Below, in pieces: positions 23,003-31,578 of a DNA stretch of 36,666 nucleotides. Position 1 is the first letter of the stretch. The number at the start of each line of letters is the position of its first letter. The notes beneath the pieces were generated by a model. That model had not been told where the DNA came from and did no database searches. It saw only the letters and a list, made by a program, of their open reading frames with translations. Both the position numbers and the translations under genes were made by a program. Source of the DNA: an uncultured Eubacteriales bacterium (GTDB lineage: Bacteria; Bacillota; Clostridia; Lachnospirales; Lachnospiraceae); the NCBI GenBank assembly GCA_900549105.1, contig URND01000013.1, positions 1 through 36,666 of the forward strand, given 5' to 3'.

Positions 23003-24142
23003 TCACCTGCCTTCCCTGATATAACCGGTAATTTTTATGTCATCACCAATCGTTTCCGCTTTCCAGTCCGAAATATGCCATGCCTTACTCAAAACATGAA
23101 TTCCGCGGCCCTCGACCGGGGTTTTCGCACCCTCGCCGCCAATCAGCATCGGTGCGATATAGAACTGAACCTTGTCCACAATTCCGGCCTGCAAAGCGCC
23201 CTCCGTCAAACGGCCGCCGCCTTCCAGCAAAATACTGTCAATCTGCATTGCGCCCAGGCAATCCATGAGAATATTCAAATCCACATGTCCCTCCGGGTTC
23301 GCTTCCACTTCAAGCACCTGCACGCCGCAGGCTTCCAGCTTTTGTTTTTTGGCCTCGTTACAATTTTTCAAAGCTGCCACAATTAACGGATATTCTCCGG
23401 CCGAACTTACCAGCCTGGAATCCTCCGGAATCATCAAACGGCTGTCCACAACAATCCGCACCGGCTGCTTGCCTCCCGGAATCCGGCAGTTTAACATCGG
23501 GTCATCCGCAAGCACCGTACCGATGCCGACCATAATCCCTGTCAGCTCATGCCGCAGCCGCTGGACCTCTTCCCTGGATGTCTCGCAGGAAATCCACTGG
23601 GATTCTCCATCCGCCGTCGCAATTTTTCCATCCAGCGACATGGCTGCTTTTAAAACAACAAAAGGCCGCTTTGTAACGATATATTTCATAAATACTTCGT
23701 TTAATGCAATGGACTTCTCCGCCAGAATTCCGGTAACTGCCGGAATCCCTGCACTGCGGATTTTTTCAATTCCGCGGCCGGCAACAAGGGGATTGGAATC
23801 CAATGCGCCAACCACAACCCGGCCAATTCCTTTTTCAACAATCTTATCCGCACATGGCGGTGTCTTGCCATAATGGGAACAGGGCTCCAGAGTCACATAC
23901 ATGGTTGCCCCGGTCACATCCTCCCCATTTTCCTCTGCATTTCTGAAAGCATTGACCTCCGCATGGCCCTCTCCGGCCCGGATATGATAGCCTTCACCGA
24001 TAACCCGGCCGTCTTTAACGATAACCGCTCCCACCATGGGATTTGGAGTTGTCGTCCCCCGGCCTCTGGCCGCCAGAGCCAACGCCCGCTCCATATACAT
24101 TTCATCAATTTTTCTCTGTTCTTCCGGATAACTGCTTGTCAT
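23003..24142 (-). CDS. ribD: Bifunctional riboflavin deaminase/reductase RibD
   Basis: 379 residues. The deaminase domain has the zinc set HAE (60-62) and PCSHYGKTPPC (C88, C97). The NADPH-dependent reductase domain (about 155-375) has AMSLDGKIA and LLEGGGRLT. It carries out steps two and three of riboflavin synthesis. First gene after the FMN riboswitch. The ATG at 24142 has only a distant GAAGG; the internal Met15 or Met17 are alternative starts since family similarity begins there. Confidence 0.95.
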   Translation of the reverse strand: MTSSYPEEQRKIDEMYMERALALAARGRGTTTPNPMVGAVIVKDGRVIGEGYHIRAGEGHAEVNAFRNAEENGEDVTGATMYVTLEPCSHYGKTPPCADKIVEKGIGRVVVGALDSNPLVAGRGIEKIRSAGIPAVTGILAEKSIALNEVFMKYIVTKRPFVVLKAAMSLDGKIATADGESQWISCETSREEVQRLRHELTGIMVGIGTVLADDPMLNCRIPGGKQPVRIVVDSRLMIPEDSRLVSSAGEYPLIVAALKNCNEAKKQKLEACGVQVLEVEANPEGHVDLNILMDCLGAMQIDSILLEGGGRLTEGALQAGIVDKVQFYIAPMLIGGEGAKTPVEGRGIHVLSKAWHISDWKAETIGDDIKITGYIREGR

Positions 24143-24180
24143 CTCAATATACGCCTTCTTTCTCCGGTATATTTTTCTTT

Positions 24181-24220
24181 AAAAAGCAAAAAACCACATG
24201 CCGGTTTCAGGGCTGTGGTT
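24181..24220 (-). terminator. Second terminator-like hairpin, directly before ribD
   Basis: Stem AACCACA / TGTGGTT, extended by GCC/GGC across a one-base bulge, followed on the minus strand by TTTTGCTTTTT. It ends about 40 bases before the ribD ATG, downstream of the riboswitch terminator. Confidence 0.6.
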
Positions 24221-24284
24221 CATCATATATAGACCGTATTTTGTTCGATTGCCTTTTCCACATCACACATACCCGTGGAAATCC

Positions 24285-24321
24285 GAAAAACAAAAAGCTC
24301 TGGAATATATCATTCCAGAGC
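24285..24321 (-). terminator. FMN riboswitch expression platform (intrinsic terminator)
   Basis: 10-bp perfect stem GCTCTGGAAT / ATTCCAGAGC with a 5-base loop, followed by TTTTTGTTTTTC on the minus strand. It starts about 28 bases after the aptamer. FMN binding should favour this hairpin and stop transcription before ribD. Confidence 0.85.
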
Positions 24322-24349
24322 ATAGCAAACAAAACTGTATCCATCATTC

Positions 24350-24453
24350 ACTTCTTTCATCCAGACTATACTGTCGGCTTCGGAATTTCACCGAATCGGC
24401 CTTTCGGCTCGTGGGCTATACCACCGGTAGGGACTTGCACCCTGCCCTGAAGT
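24350..24453 (-). ncRNA. FMN riboswitch aptamer (RFN element)
   Basis: On the minus strand the conserved RFN pieces occur in order: AGGGCAGGGTGCAAGTCCC, TACCGGTGGTATAGCCC, ACGAGCC, GATTCGGTGAAATTCCG, AGCCGACAGTATAGTC and TGGATGAAAGAAG. The closing P1 stem pairs ACTTC with GAAGT. It senses FMN and controls the riboflavin operon. Confidence 0.96.
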
Positions 24454-24475
24454 TCATATTCAATTTACGTTAATT

Positions 24476-24504
24476 ATAATAATACTTTTTATATATAATG
24501 TCAA
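24476..24504 (-). promoter_or_regulatory. Promoter of the FMN riboswitch and rib operon
   Basis: Perfect TTGACA (-35), 17 bases, TATTAT (-10); the start should fall about 15 bases before the aptamer. The -35 overlaps the last codons of the upstream unknown gene. Confidence 0.8.
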
Positions 24505-25781
24505 GTCCTTTGCTGATAATCCAGTACCGCCGAGAGCTGCTCCATCTTTTCTTTGATTTCCTTGCGCGTCATATCTTCAGACACAGTCAAATCTCCAAAG
24601 ACAGCGCCATTCCGGCGTCCTCCATCCAGGAAAAAGCAATCCACACTGGTGCATTTACGATAATCAATATTTGTATTTTTCGGAAGAATCATCCCGGTAA
24701 TCGGTGTGATATGATATTGACCATCGACAATACTCTCAATAAAGTCAAAATAAATAAACTTCATCTTCTCATTAAGATAGGCATACTGACGCTTATAGAT
24801 ATTAGAGACTTCAATAAAATCCGGCCGGGAAACCGCCATAAAGGATGGGTAACTGCCTCTCCACCCATGGTCCGCAAAAACTTTCTGAATCTTTTCCCGG
24901 ATATAAGAGCGGAAATTAATCATATCACGGTCGCTCTCATATAATCCCTGCCGGTCTCTCCCGCACTCTTCCAAAAGATGATTCAATGTCTTGAACAAAA
25001 TATTTCCTTTGAGGGTGCGCATCGTATACAGCAATTCCTGAACCAGTTCCCGGTCATTACATTCTCTTTTCAAAAAATAATCCGCCAGACGCCTTAACCC
25101 AAGGCTGGCAAAAAACTCCGCACCTCTGTGCATTTTGGCCGAATCTAATGTCCATTCCACCTGGTCCGAATCATATAAAACCGTCGATTTGCCAAAGCCG
25201 ATTTTCGTTGTCGGCAATAAATAAAGATGAAAATAAGGACGCAAAAACTCAAAAATATGCAGCGCCTTCTGTTCATGGATATTGAGATAACTTTCTCCAA
25301 GAACCTGTTTCTTCTGCTCAACAGCTTCCAATGTCTCATTCAAAAGATTCCATGGCAGGCCAATCGTATCCGCCTTTAATTTAAGCATATGTACACGATA
25401 ATTCCAAAGGCGCACACCGCCCCGCAGAGATGAAAAGGAAAATGCGCTTTCTTTCGGAGCCTGTCCCTCGCCGGAAGCCAGACGATTTGTAAAACTCAGA
25501 CGATACCGCCCATCTTCCAGCCGTTCGCCCCGCAGATTTTCCATAAGAATTTCTTTTGGATGGCGCCCATCCTCAATGAGCACATCCTGAAACTCCGCAG
25601 TAATTGCAAATCCCTGATTCATCTGAACATTCACCTGGAAATTCCGGTCCTTAATTTTATAAGGTATCTTCCGTTTTCCAACCAGCTCCCGATAAAAAGC
25701 CAACAGCACTCTCTGCTCTTCCGTATGAAATTGTTGAACGAACTGATGAAATTCTTCATCCACAAAATCATAATTTGACAT
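24501..25781 (-). CDS. Protein of unknown function (426 residues)
   Basis: Not recognised with confidence; it has the look of a Lachnospiraceae-specific family (possibly DUF3878). It is soluble, without signal peptide or membrane segment, and mixed alpha/beta, with aromatic and charged residues throughout. Examples are VDEEFHQFVQQFHTEEQ at the start and ITGMILPKNTNIDYRKC near 365-382. The ATG at 25781 follows TAAGGGGC. Its 3' end overlaps the promoter of the riboflavin riboswitch by a few bases. It has its own promoter candidate after maf. Confidence 0.7.
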   Translation of the reverse strand: MSNYDFVDEEFHQFVQQFHTEEQRVLLAFYRELVGKRKIPYKIKDRNFQVNVQMNQGFAITAEFQDVLIEDGRHPKEILMENLRGERLEDGRYRLSFTNRLASGEGQAPKESAFSFSSLRGGVRLWNYRVHMLKLKADTIGLPWNLLNETLEAVEQKKQVLGESYLNIHEQKALHIFEFLRPYFHLYLLPTTKIGFGKSTVLYDSDQVEWTLDSAKMHRGAEFFASLGLRRLADYFLKRECNDRELVQELLYTMRTLKGNILFKTLNHLLEECGRDRQGLYESDRDMINFRSYIREKIQKVFADHGWRGSYPSFMAVSRPDFIEVSNIYKRQYAYLNEKMKFIYFDFIESIVDGQYHITPITGMILPKNTNIDYRKCTSVDCFFLDGGRRNGAVFGDLTVSEDMTRKEIKEKMEQLSAVLDYQQRT

Positions 25782-25819
25782 AAAAAGCCCCTTACTCTAA
25801 AATTCAGCTAACCTTTACT

Positions 25820-25848
25820 ATTTTAGCACGACTATTCAACGGATGCAA
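25820..25848 (-). promoter_or_regulatory. Promoter candidate of the 426-residue unknown gene
   Basis: TTGCAT, 17 bases, TAAAAT with a TGC extended -10, in the 67-base gap after maf. Confidence 0.45.
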
Positions 25849-26451
25849 TCATTCTTTATTCTCAAGCACAATCTTTCGCGTCATTTCATCTTTCATCAGC
25901 CGCTGCCAAATCTGAGCCACCGGAAGTCCAACCACGTTGTTATAATCTCCATGTATCTCCCGGATAAATACGGAACCGCGGCCCTGGATGGCATAGCTTC
26001 CCGCCTTGTCCATCGGTTCTCCGGTACGGATATATTCTCTCAATTGTTCTTCATCTGCCGGATACATTGCGACATCCGTCTTTTCATAAAACATCTGGGT
26101 CATATCTGCCGTCATCATGCAAACGCCCGTATAAACCTGGTGGGTCTTTCCCTGAAGAAACTGAAGCATTTTCAGTGCGTCCGCTTCATCCTTTGGTTTC
26201 CCCAAAATGATATTATCCAATGCAACAATCGTATCTGCGCCGATAACCAGCACATCCGGCTGGGCCGCACCTCCAATCTGAGCAAAGATATCTCCGGCCT
26301 TATCCGCGGCCAGTCCCATAACCACCTGGGCCGGACGATTTCCCCGCATGTCTTCTTCTTTATGACTTGGTATGATTTCAAATTTTAATCCAATCTGTGT
26401 TAATAACTCCCGCCTTCTCGGAGATGCAGAAGCTAAAATAATTCTACTCAT
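25849..26451 (-). CDS. maf: Maf-family nucleoside triphosphate pyrophosphatase
   Basis: 200 residues. The N-terminal phosphate-binding motif is ASASPRRRELL (7-17), followed by ADTIVALDN with the catalytic Asp, GKPKDEADA, and AGSYAIQGRGS near 161-171. Maf enzymes hydrolyse dTTP, UTP or modified nucleotides to monophosphates, probably to clean the pool. GGGAGG lies 8 bases before the ATG at 26451, with a strong promoter just upstream. Confidence 0.92.
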   Translation of the reverse strand: MSRIILASASPRRRELLTQIGLKFEIIPSHKEEDMRGNRPAQVVMGLAADKAGDIFAQIGGAAQPDVLVIGADTIVALDNIILGKPKDEADALKMLQFLQGKTHQVYTGVCMMTADMTQMFYEKTDVAMYPADEEQLREYIRTGEPMDKAGSYAIQGRGSVFIREIHGDYNNVVGLPVAQIWQRLMKDEMTRKIVLENKE

Positions 26452-26471
26452 TTTTCATGCCTCCCGGATAC

Positions 26472-26500
26472 AGTATACCCGGCAAAATAGAGATTTTCAA
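26472..26500 (-). promoter_or_regulatory. Promoter of maf
   Basis: TTGAAA (-35), 17 bases, TATACT (-10), about 20 bases before the maf ATG, in the 77-base gap after the TIGR03915-type gene. Confidence 0.65.
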
Positions 26501-26528
26501 TATTTTTATGGCAGAATCATCCCCTGCT

Positions 26529-27299
26529 TCATTTCCCCATCATTTCCGGCATATTGCTCCAATACATCTTGGGCATCATGTTCATGCGGCAGCGGGGATT
26601 CCTTCGCTCCTTAATTCCAATGGTTTCATAAAACTGCTTCCACCACTGTTCAAACTGTTTCTGACTGTCGGAAACATCGGAAACCGCCTCTTCATTCGGC
26701 GTTACATCTCCGGCAATCCACCAGCCCTTTCCAACCTCATGAACACAGACTTCATGCCGCCGTTCATCATAAATCATCCAGTTTTCCAGCGGATATCTGT
26801 CCGCAAAATGTTCGGCCATCAGGGGAATCTGATGATGTTTCGGCGCTATCTTTGCAAAAAGCACACCGCTGCTCAATTCCCTGAAACGAACAAAACCGTA
26901 GAAATGGTCTTTTTCCCGCATAACGCCTCTTTCCAGTTTTATCATCCGCATGACCACCGGGTCGGCAAGCTGTTCCGTCACTTTTCGGCCAATACGAAAG
27001 CCTTTAACAAGAAATCGATAAATTGTATCCCCCTTATCCATATGGCAGGACATCGCCGCATATTTCACTAAAATCCAGGCATAGCCTGAAATTTTATGGA
27101 TGACGGCATCGGCCACCCGCGTCGCCTTATCCACATCCGTCTCCACCGGAATAATTTCGGCAAAGAGGGATGACTCCACATAGTCTCCTGCGGCTATGGT
27201 TTGATATTCATGGCCATAGCGGCTCATATAGGCCGCATGGACAGCAGATAATATGCCTTCCAGCGAATCTTCGCACATATAAATCCTCTGATTTTTCAT
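26529..27299 (-). CDS. TIGR03915-type DNA metabolism protein, partner of the radical SAM protein
   Basis: 256 residues from the ATG at 27299. It matches the family usually found with radical SAM TIGR03916 proteins (DUF4130-type). Visible marks are YMCEDSLEGILSAVHAAY at the start, DKGDTIYRFLVKGF, HFYGFVRFREL and a closing MPKMYWSNMPEM. Function is uncertain; it is annotated as DNA repair or modification, and relation to uracil-DNA-glycosylase-like folds has been suggested. Its start ATGA overlaps the stop of the upstream gene by four bases, so the two are translationally coupled. A start upstream of the overlap was rejected: the ATG has GGAGGTGG before it. Confidence 0.8.
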   Translation of the reverse strand: MKNQRIYMCEDSLEGILSAVHAAYMSRYGHEYQTIAAGDYVESSLFAEIIPVETDVDKATRVADAVIHKISGYAWILVKYAAMSCHMDKGDTIYRFLVKGFRIGRKVTEQLADPVVMRMIKLERGVMREKDHFYGFVRFRELSSGVLFAKIAPKHHQIPLMAEHFADRYPLENWMIYDERRHEVCVHEVGKGWWIAGDVTPNEEAVSDVSDSQKQFEQWWKQFYETIGIKERRNPRCRMNMMPKMYWSNMPEMMGK

Positions 27300-28642
27300 A
27301 CGACCACCTCCCGCAGCGCCGGCAGCGGAATCTGCCACTGTCCTGCCTGACTGTCATCAAACATGGAAAGCTGGTGATAACCGGAAATAGACTCCCGCAC
27401 CTCTCTCGGCAGCCGCTCATTCACAGACAGAAGATTCCGGGTAATCGAATCCTCATTAAAATTTATCCGATACATCATCTTCCCGGAACAGGTAATAAAA
27501 TATATGGCACGCTTCAGAACAATACCCATTCTTTTTAAATCATTAAAGTTCAATGTGGCATGCCGCCGGGCCTGACATATTCTCCGCGCTCCCACAACAC
27601 CGACCCCCGGAACTCTCAGCAGCATCTCATAGGATGCCCAGTTGATCTCCACCGGAAACTGATCCAGATTCCGAAGCGCCCAGTCGCATTTGGGGTCCAG
27701 CGCAATATTGAAGGAATTATGCTGCTCACTTAAAAGCTCGTCTGCCCTGAATCCATAATACCGCAGCAGCCAGTCCGCCTGATACAAACGGTGTTCCCTC
27801 AAAAGGGGCGGCTTCGTATCTACCGCCGGAAGCAGATTATCTTCATTTACCGCCACATAAGCCGAATAGAACACCCGGCGCAGGGCAAATTTTTTATATA
27901 AGGCTTCCGCCACCGAAATAATCTGATAATCACTCTCCGGCGTTGCTCCAACCATAACCTGGGTACTCTGCCCCGCAGGAACAAACTTCGGCGCATGATG
28001 ATACACCATCAATTCCTCTTTATTCTGCAAAATTCCCTGCTGTACCTGCCGCAAAGGTTTCAAAATCATTTTTCGGTTTTTATTCGGGGCCAGCTTTTTC
28101 AACCCCTCTGCCGTCGGCAGCTCCAGATTACAGCTCATCCTGTCCGCATAAAATCCTGCCCGTCGAATCAACTCCTCATCGGCTCCCGGAATGGATTTCA
28201 CATGAATATACCCGTAAAACTGATATTTTTCCCGCAAAAGCTGCAAAGTTTCCAGCATCAGCTCCATCGTATAATGAGGATTTTTCACCACGCCGGAACT
28301 CAGGAACAGCCCCTCGATATAATTTCTGCGATAAAACCCCATCGTCAACTGGCATATTTCTTCCGGCGTAAATGTGGCCCGGGGCACATCATTACTCAAT
28401 CGATTCTTACAATAGGCGCAGTCATAAACACAATCATTGGATAAAAGTATCTTCAACAAAGAAATGCACCGTCCATCGGAAGCAAAACTATGGCAGATTC
28501 CGCAGGCCCGAGAGTTTCCCATACCTTTACCGCCGTTTCTCCTGTCCACACCCGAAGATGTACACGCCACATCGTACTTTGCAGCATCTGCTAAAATTGT
28601 CAGTTTTTTCTGTATCATGTCCTCGGCTGCCAAAAATTCCAT
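27296..28642 (-). CDS. Putative DNA modification/repair radical SAM protein (TIGR03916-type)
   Basis: 448 residues. The radical SAM cluster motif is CVYDCAYC (C71, C75, C78). Extra cysteines upstream (C27, C47, C50, C59) may bind a second metal site. The C-terminal third has a helix-hairpin-helix DNA-binding motif (LLRVPGVGVVGARRIC, about 340-356), as expected for a DNA-acting enzyme. The ATG at 28642 has AAGGAGG 7 bases upstream; a GTG one codon earlier is less likely. The promoter carries two LexA-like boxes. The reaction is not known. Confidence 0.85.
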   Translation of the reverse strand: MEFLAAEDMIQKKLTILADAAKYDVACTSSGVDRRNGGKGMGNSRACGICHSFASDGRCISLLKILLSNDCVYDCAYCKNRLSNDVPRATFTPEEICQLTMGFYRRNYIEGLFLSSGVVKNPHYTMELMLETLQLLREKYQFYGYIHVKSIPGADEELIRRAGFYADRMSCNLELPTAEGLKKLAPNKNRKMILKPLRQVQQGILQNKEELMVYHHAPKFVPAGQSTQVMVGATPESDYQIISVAEALYKKFALRRVFYSAYVAVNEDNLLPAVDTKPPLLREHRLYQADWLLRYYGFRADELLSEQHNSFNIALDPKCDWALRNLDQFPVEINWASYEMLLRVPGVGVVGARRICQARRHATLNFNDLKRMGIVLKRAIYFITCSGKMMYRINFNEDSITRNLLSVNERLPREVRESISGYHQLSMFDDSQAGQWQIPLPALREVVV

Positions 28643-28683
28643 CACATTGCCTCCTTACAGTTCTACACCTTATACACATCCTC

Positions 28684-28712
28684 ATTATACCATACATATG
28701 TTCTCTTTGCAA
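28684..28712 (-). promoter_or_regulatory. Promoter of the radical SAM/TIGR03915 operon
   Basis: TTGCAA (-35), 17 bases, TATAAT (-10) with an extended TGG before it. Both LexA-like boxes overlap it. Confidence 0.75.
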
Positions 28713-28723
28713 ACGTTTGTTCG
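28691..28723 (-). promoter_or_regulatory. Two LexA (SOS) operator-like boxes
   Basis: Box 1 (28723-28710) is CGAACAAACGTTTG and box 2 (28704-28691) is AGAACATATGTATG. The Firmicute LexA site is CGAAC-RNRY-GTTYG/C; box 1 fits all but at most one position and box 2 has two departures. Box 1 covers the -35; box 2 fills the spacer. Confidence 0.65.
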
Positions 28724-28731
28724 ATATTTTT

Positions 28732-28790
28732 TCAAAAAAACGCCAGCGCTTTCTATCTTTGAAGGTCTGACGATAGAAAGCCTGACGCTT
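28732..28790 (-). terminator. Strong terminator after the aldo/keto reductase remnant
   Basis: Long stem pairing GCTTTCTATC with GATAGAAAGC, extended through CGTCAG and CTGGCG, followed on the minus strand by seven T. It lies 40 bases after the reductase stop and insulates the SOS-type promoter. Confidence 0.85.
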
Positions 28791-28829
28791 AACTCTTTAC
28801 CCGGCGGCAAAGAAATATCCTTTCTTTTT

Positions 28830-29828
28830 CTATATTCCAAACATTTGCTTTGCCGCTTCCATATTCTCAATAATAGGGACTTCGAAAGGGCATCGGGTTT
28901 CACAGGCGCCGCACTGGATACATTCTCCGGCATGGTGCGGAAGCACCGCATAATGTTCACGGACAGTCTCCGGGATTTCTCCCTGAGCCCGAGCCAAATT
29001 TAAAAATTTTGTCACTAAAGCAACATCGATATTTTTCGGACACGGCGCACAATGGCTGCAATACATACAATGTCCCTTCCAGCTAATATTCGGAAAAGCA
29101 GAAAAGGCCAAAGCATAATCCTTTGCTTCATCAGGGGCTTCCTCATAAGCCAGGCTGGTTTGAAGCTGTTCAGCCGTATGGGCTCCAACCAAAACGGAAG
29201 CCACCGCCGGGCGTGTCAGAGCATAATGCAGGCATTGATTCGCCGTTAATGCCTTTCCGGCCGGAGACAGGGAGGCGTCCAGCAAATCACCGCCGCCAAA
29301 AACTTTCATTACGGTGATTCCCACGCCAAGTCTCTGACAGACTTCATACAGTTCCTGGCGCTCTGAATCCATATTCACCAATGGCGCCGCATAATTCTTT
29401 TCACGCCACAGGTCTTCCACATCTTCAATGGCCGGCTGTAAATCATAGCATGGATTTACGCTGAACATCAATACCTCGATATGGCCGCTCTGCACCGCTT
29501 TTAACGCCACCTGGGGATTATGGCTGCTAAGCCCGATATGACGTATCCTTCCGGCTTTCTTTAAATCCAAAACATACTGCAGCACAGGGCCCTGAGCGAT
29601 TTCTTCCCAGTCCTTCAGTGAATCCACATAGTGAATCATCCCAACATCAATATAATCTGTCCGCAAAAGCGTCAGCATTTCCTCAAAGCCTTTTTTTACC
29701 TCGTCAATATTTCTGCTGCGCTCATACTGCCCGTTTTTCCATATGGAGCATATATGGGACTGAATTAAAAATTTCTCTCTCCGGCCGATAAGCGCTTCTC
29801 CCACACTGGCGCGGATTTCAGGATTAGA
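28830..29828 (-). pseudogene. Aldo/keto reductase with 4Fe-4S domain, 5' end lost
   Basis: Similarity to ferredoxin-type aldo/keto reductases runs from SNPEIRASVGEAL at the junction to the C-terminus: the TIM-barrel block YIDVGMIHYVDSL, GLSSHNP, then CMYCSHCAPCP (about 246-256) and CIQCGACETRCP (about 295-306). Roughly the first 50 residues, holding the catalytic Asp and Tyr of the family, are missing. Upstream the DNA becomes a serine recombinase remnant at about 29824-29830, so this is a disrupted gene. A GTG at 29804 could start a 324-residue fragment, but no good ribosome site was seen. The terminator behind it is intact. Confidence 0.8.
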
Positions 29829-30541
29829 TGTATTCTGGATTGTAACAGGTTTTCTTGCTCTTATAAGACTGTTTGTAGGTCTTGAAGTTTACTGTATGCC
29901 CTTGATACTCTGGACGCTCCAAAATATCAGCTATGGTGTCACCCGTCCAGTTATAGGGATTATCCGGCGGCGTATTCCTTGTTGCTCTGCCCATCTGCTG
30001 AAAATGGATAGTCGGCGTTATAACTTTGTCCTCTTTCAGAATACGGGCAATCTGCGACGGCCCGTAACCGTCAAGGCACAGGGCAAATATCCGTTTGACT
30101 ACCCTGGTGGCTTCTTCATCTACAATCCACTGTTTTTTGTTATCTGGGGCTTTCATATATCCGTATGGCGGATTGGTACAGAGATGTTCTCCTGCTTCCC
30201 CTTTTGACTTCATCACAGCGCGGATTTTCTTACTTGTGTCTTTCGCATACCACTCATTGATAATATTCAAAAAAGGGGTAAAGTCGCTATCCTGCTGGTT
30301 CGCGCTGTCTATGCCGTTGTTGATAGCGATAAACCGCACACCCTTTTCCATGAACAGGACTTCTGTATAAAAGCCCACTTTCAGATAATCACGACCAAGA
30401 CGCGACATATCCTTGACAATTAACGTCGCTACTTCTCCATTTTCAATTCGTTCCAGAATACCCGTCGTCCACAAAAAACGCGGTATTTGAAAAATGATTT
30501 TCTTTTGCGTATTTACTTAAAATCGTCTTTTGAGACGAGAT
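29824..30541 (-). pseudogene. Decayed large serine recombinase (transposon-type)
   Basis: Two fragments in different frames. The upstream one (30541-30443) reads SSQKTILSKYAKEN then AFFVDDGYSGTN and stops; the downstream one (about 30460-29824) continues ERIENGEVATLIVKDMSR, LGRDYLKVGFYTE, then the recombinase domain up to TVNFKTYKQSYKSKKT. About 10 residues between DDGYSGTN and the Glu-Arg are lost with a frame change. The catalytic N-terminus and the zinc-ribbon C-terminus are absent. The family is that of Tn4451/TnpX-like recombinases of clostridial mobile elements. It marks the edge of an old insertion. Confidence 0.75.
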
Positions 30542-30545
30542 TTGT

Positions 30546-30738
30546 CAAGGGCATTTTCTCTTTTGAAATACGATTATATTTTCGATTTCCATTACAGTGA
30601 TGACAAATATGATGTTCGAGTTTTTACAACATTACTGTATCGACGATAGTTATTCTACAGTTTAAAGACGAAAGTTTCTGCCACAAGCAAGAGAGAACTT
30701 GTTGAAACAAGAGTTTTACTTAACATGTAATTTTATCT
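30546..30738. other. Gene-free AT-rich stretch at the island edge
   Basis: About 190 bases between the recombinase remnant and the phnX terminator. It has only short open frames with no ribosome site and weak inverted repeats such as CTGTA/TACAG. No function was recognised. Confidence 0.5.
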
Positions 30739-30782
30739 ATAAATAAAAGACGGGACGGTTTCCAAAAATGAAAACAGTCCCG
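30739..30782 (-). terminator. Terminator of the phosphonate operon
   Basis: Stem CGGGAC / GTCCCG with further GTTTTC/GGAAAC pairing across one mismatch, followed on the minus strand by TCTTTTATTTAT. It lies 20 bases past the phnX stop. Confidence 0.8.
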
Positions 30783-30801
30783 CTGAACTTTGTATATAAA
30801 C

Positions 30802-31578
30802 TTAAATCCCCAGCATATGAATTAAGCCAGGAAGTTCGGCCATATTTTGAATAACAAAATGCGCACCTGCATTTCGGAAGGATGCTTCTACCCGTTTTGA
30901 GGCGGATTTTTTCTCGCCAGAAGAAAGACTTGTCCACTCTTTCTCGTTCAGCCCCAATTCCGAACTTCCTTCAATAATGCCAACAGACCAAACGCCAGAA
31001 TTTACCCCTTCCTTGATATCAGATACCGTATCTCCAACCTTGACAATATTCCTGACAGAAGAAATCTGCAAGTGCTGCATATTTTGAAAGATCATATAAG
31101 GATAGGGACGGCCTTTTCCTCCAACACTGTCCGGGCTGAACCAGCAATCAGGGGAATAGCCCTGTTTTGCGGCTTCCGGCACAACAATTTCCATCATCTT
31201 ATCCGTGTATCCTGTAGTGGAACCAATCTTCAACCCCATCCGGCGCAATTCTGCCACGGCGTCCAAAACCAAAGGGTTCGGTTCACAATAACGGTTCAGG
31301 ATGGAAAGCAGTTTCGGTTCAAATTGTTCATAAATTGCCTGTGCATCTTTATCGTCAGCAGCACACCCATACTTTTCTTCCCATAGCTTTGCAATCCGTT
31401 CCATTTTAAGCATTGTACGGATGTGCTCAATTTTAAGCATACCCATCGGCTTACGGGTTTCTTCCATTGTCACTTCAATGCCAAAATGAGCAAAGGCTTC
31501 CACAAAAGCCTGTACCGGTGCAAAGCAGCCGTAATCTACCGTTGTGCCTGCCCAGTCAAAAATAACGGCTTCTATCAT
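30802..31578 (-). CDS. phnX: Phosphonoacetaldehyde hydrolase
   Basis: 258-residue HAD-family enzyme splitting phosphonoacetaldehyde into acetaldehyde and phosphate. The nucleophile is D8 in IFDWAGTTVD. The Schiff-base lysine unique to this enzyme is K49 in MGMLKIEHI. STTGYTD, GRPYPYMI and VGDTVSDIKEG follow. The ATG overlaps the phnW stop (ATGA), so the two are translationally coupled and form the two-step 2-aminoethylphosphonate pathway. GGGGG lies 8 bases before the start. Confidence 0.95.
   Translation of the reverse strand: MIEAVIFDWAGTTVDYGCFAPVQAFVEAFAHFGIEVTMEETRKPMGMLKIEHIRTMLKMERIAKLWEEKYGCAADDKDAQAIYEQFEPKLLSILNRYCEPNPLVLDAVAELRRMGLKIGSTTGYTDKMMEIVVPEAAKQGYSPDCWFSPDSVGGKGRPYPYMIFQNMQHLQISSVRNIVKVGDTVSDIKEGVNSGVWSVGIIEGSSELGLNEKEWTSLSSGEKKSASKRVEASFRNAGAHFVIQNMAELPGLIHMLGI

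Noticed and set aside
23075..23873. Several long plus-strand frames opposite ribD
   Set aside because: GC-rich codon shadows of ribD, with no start signals or known motifs.
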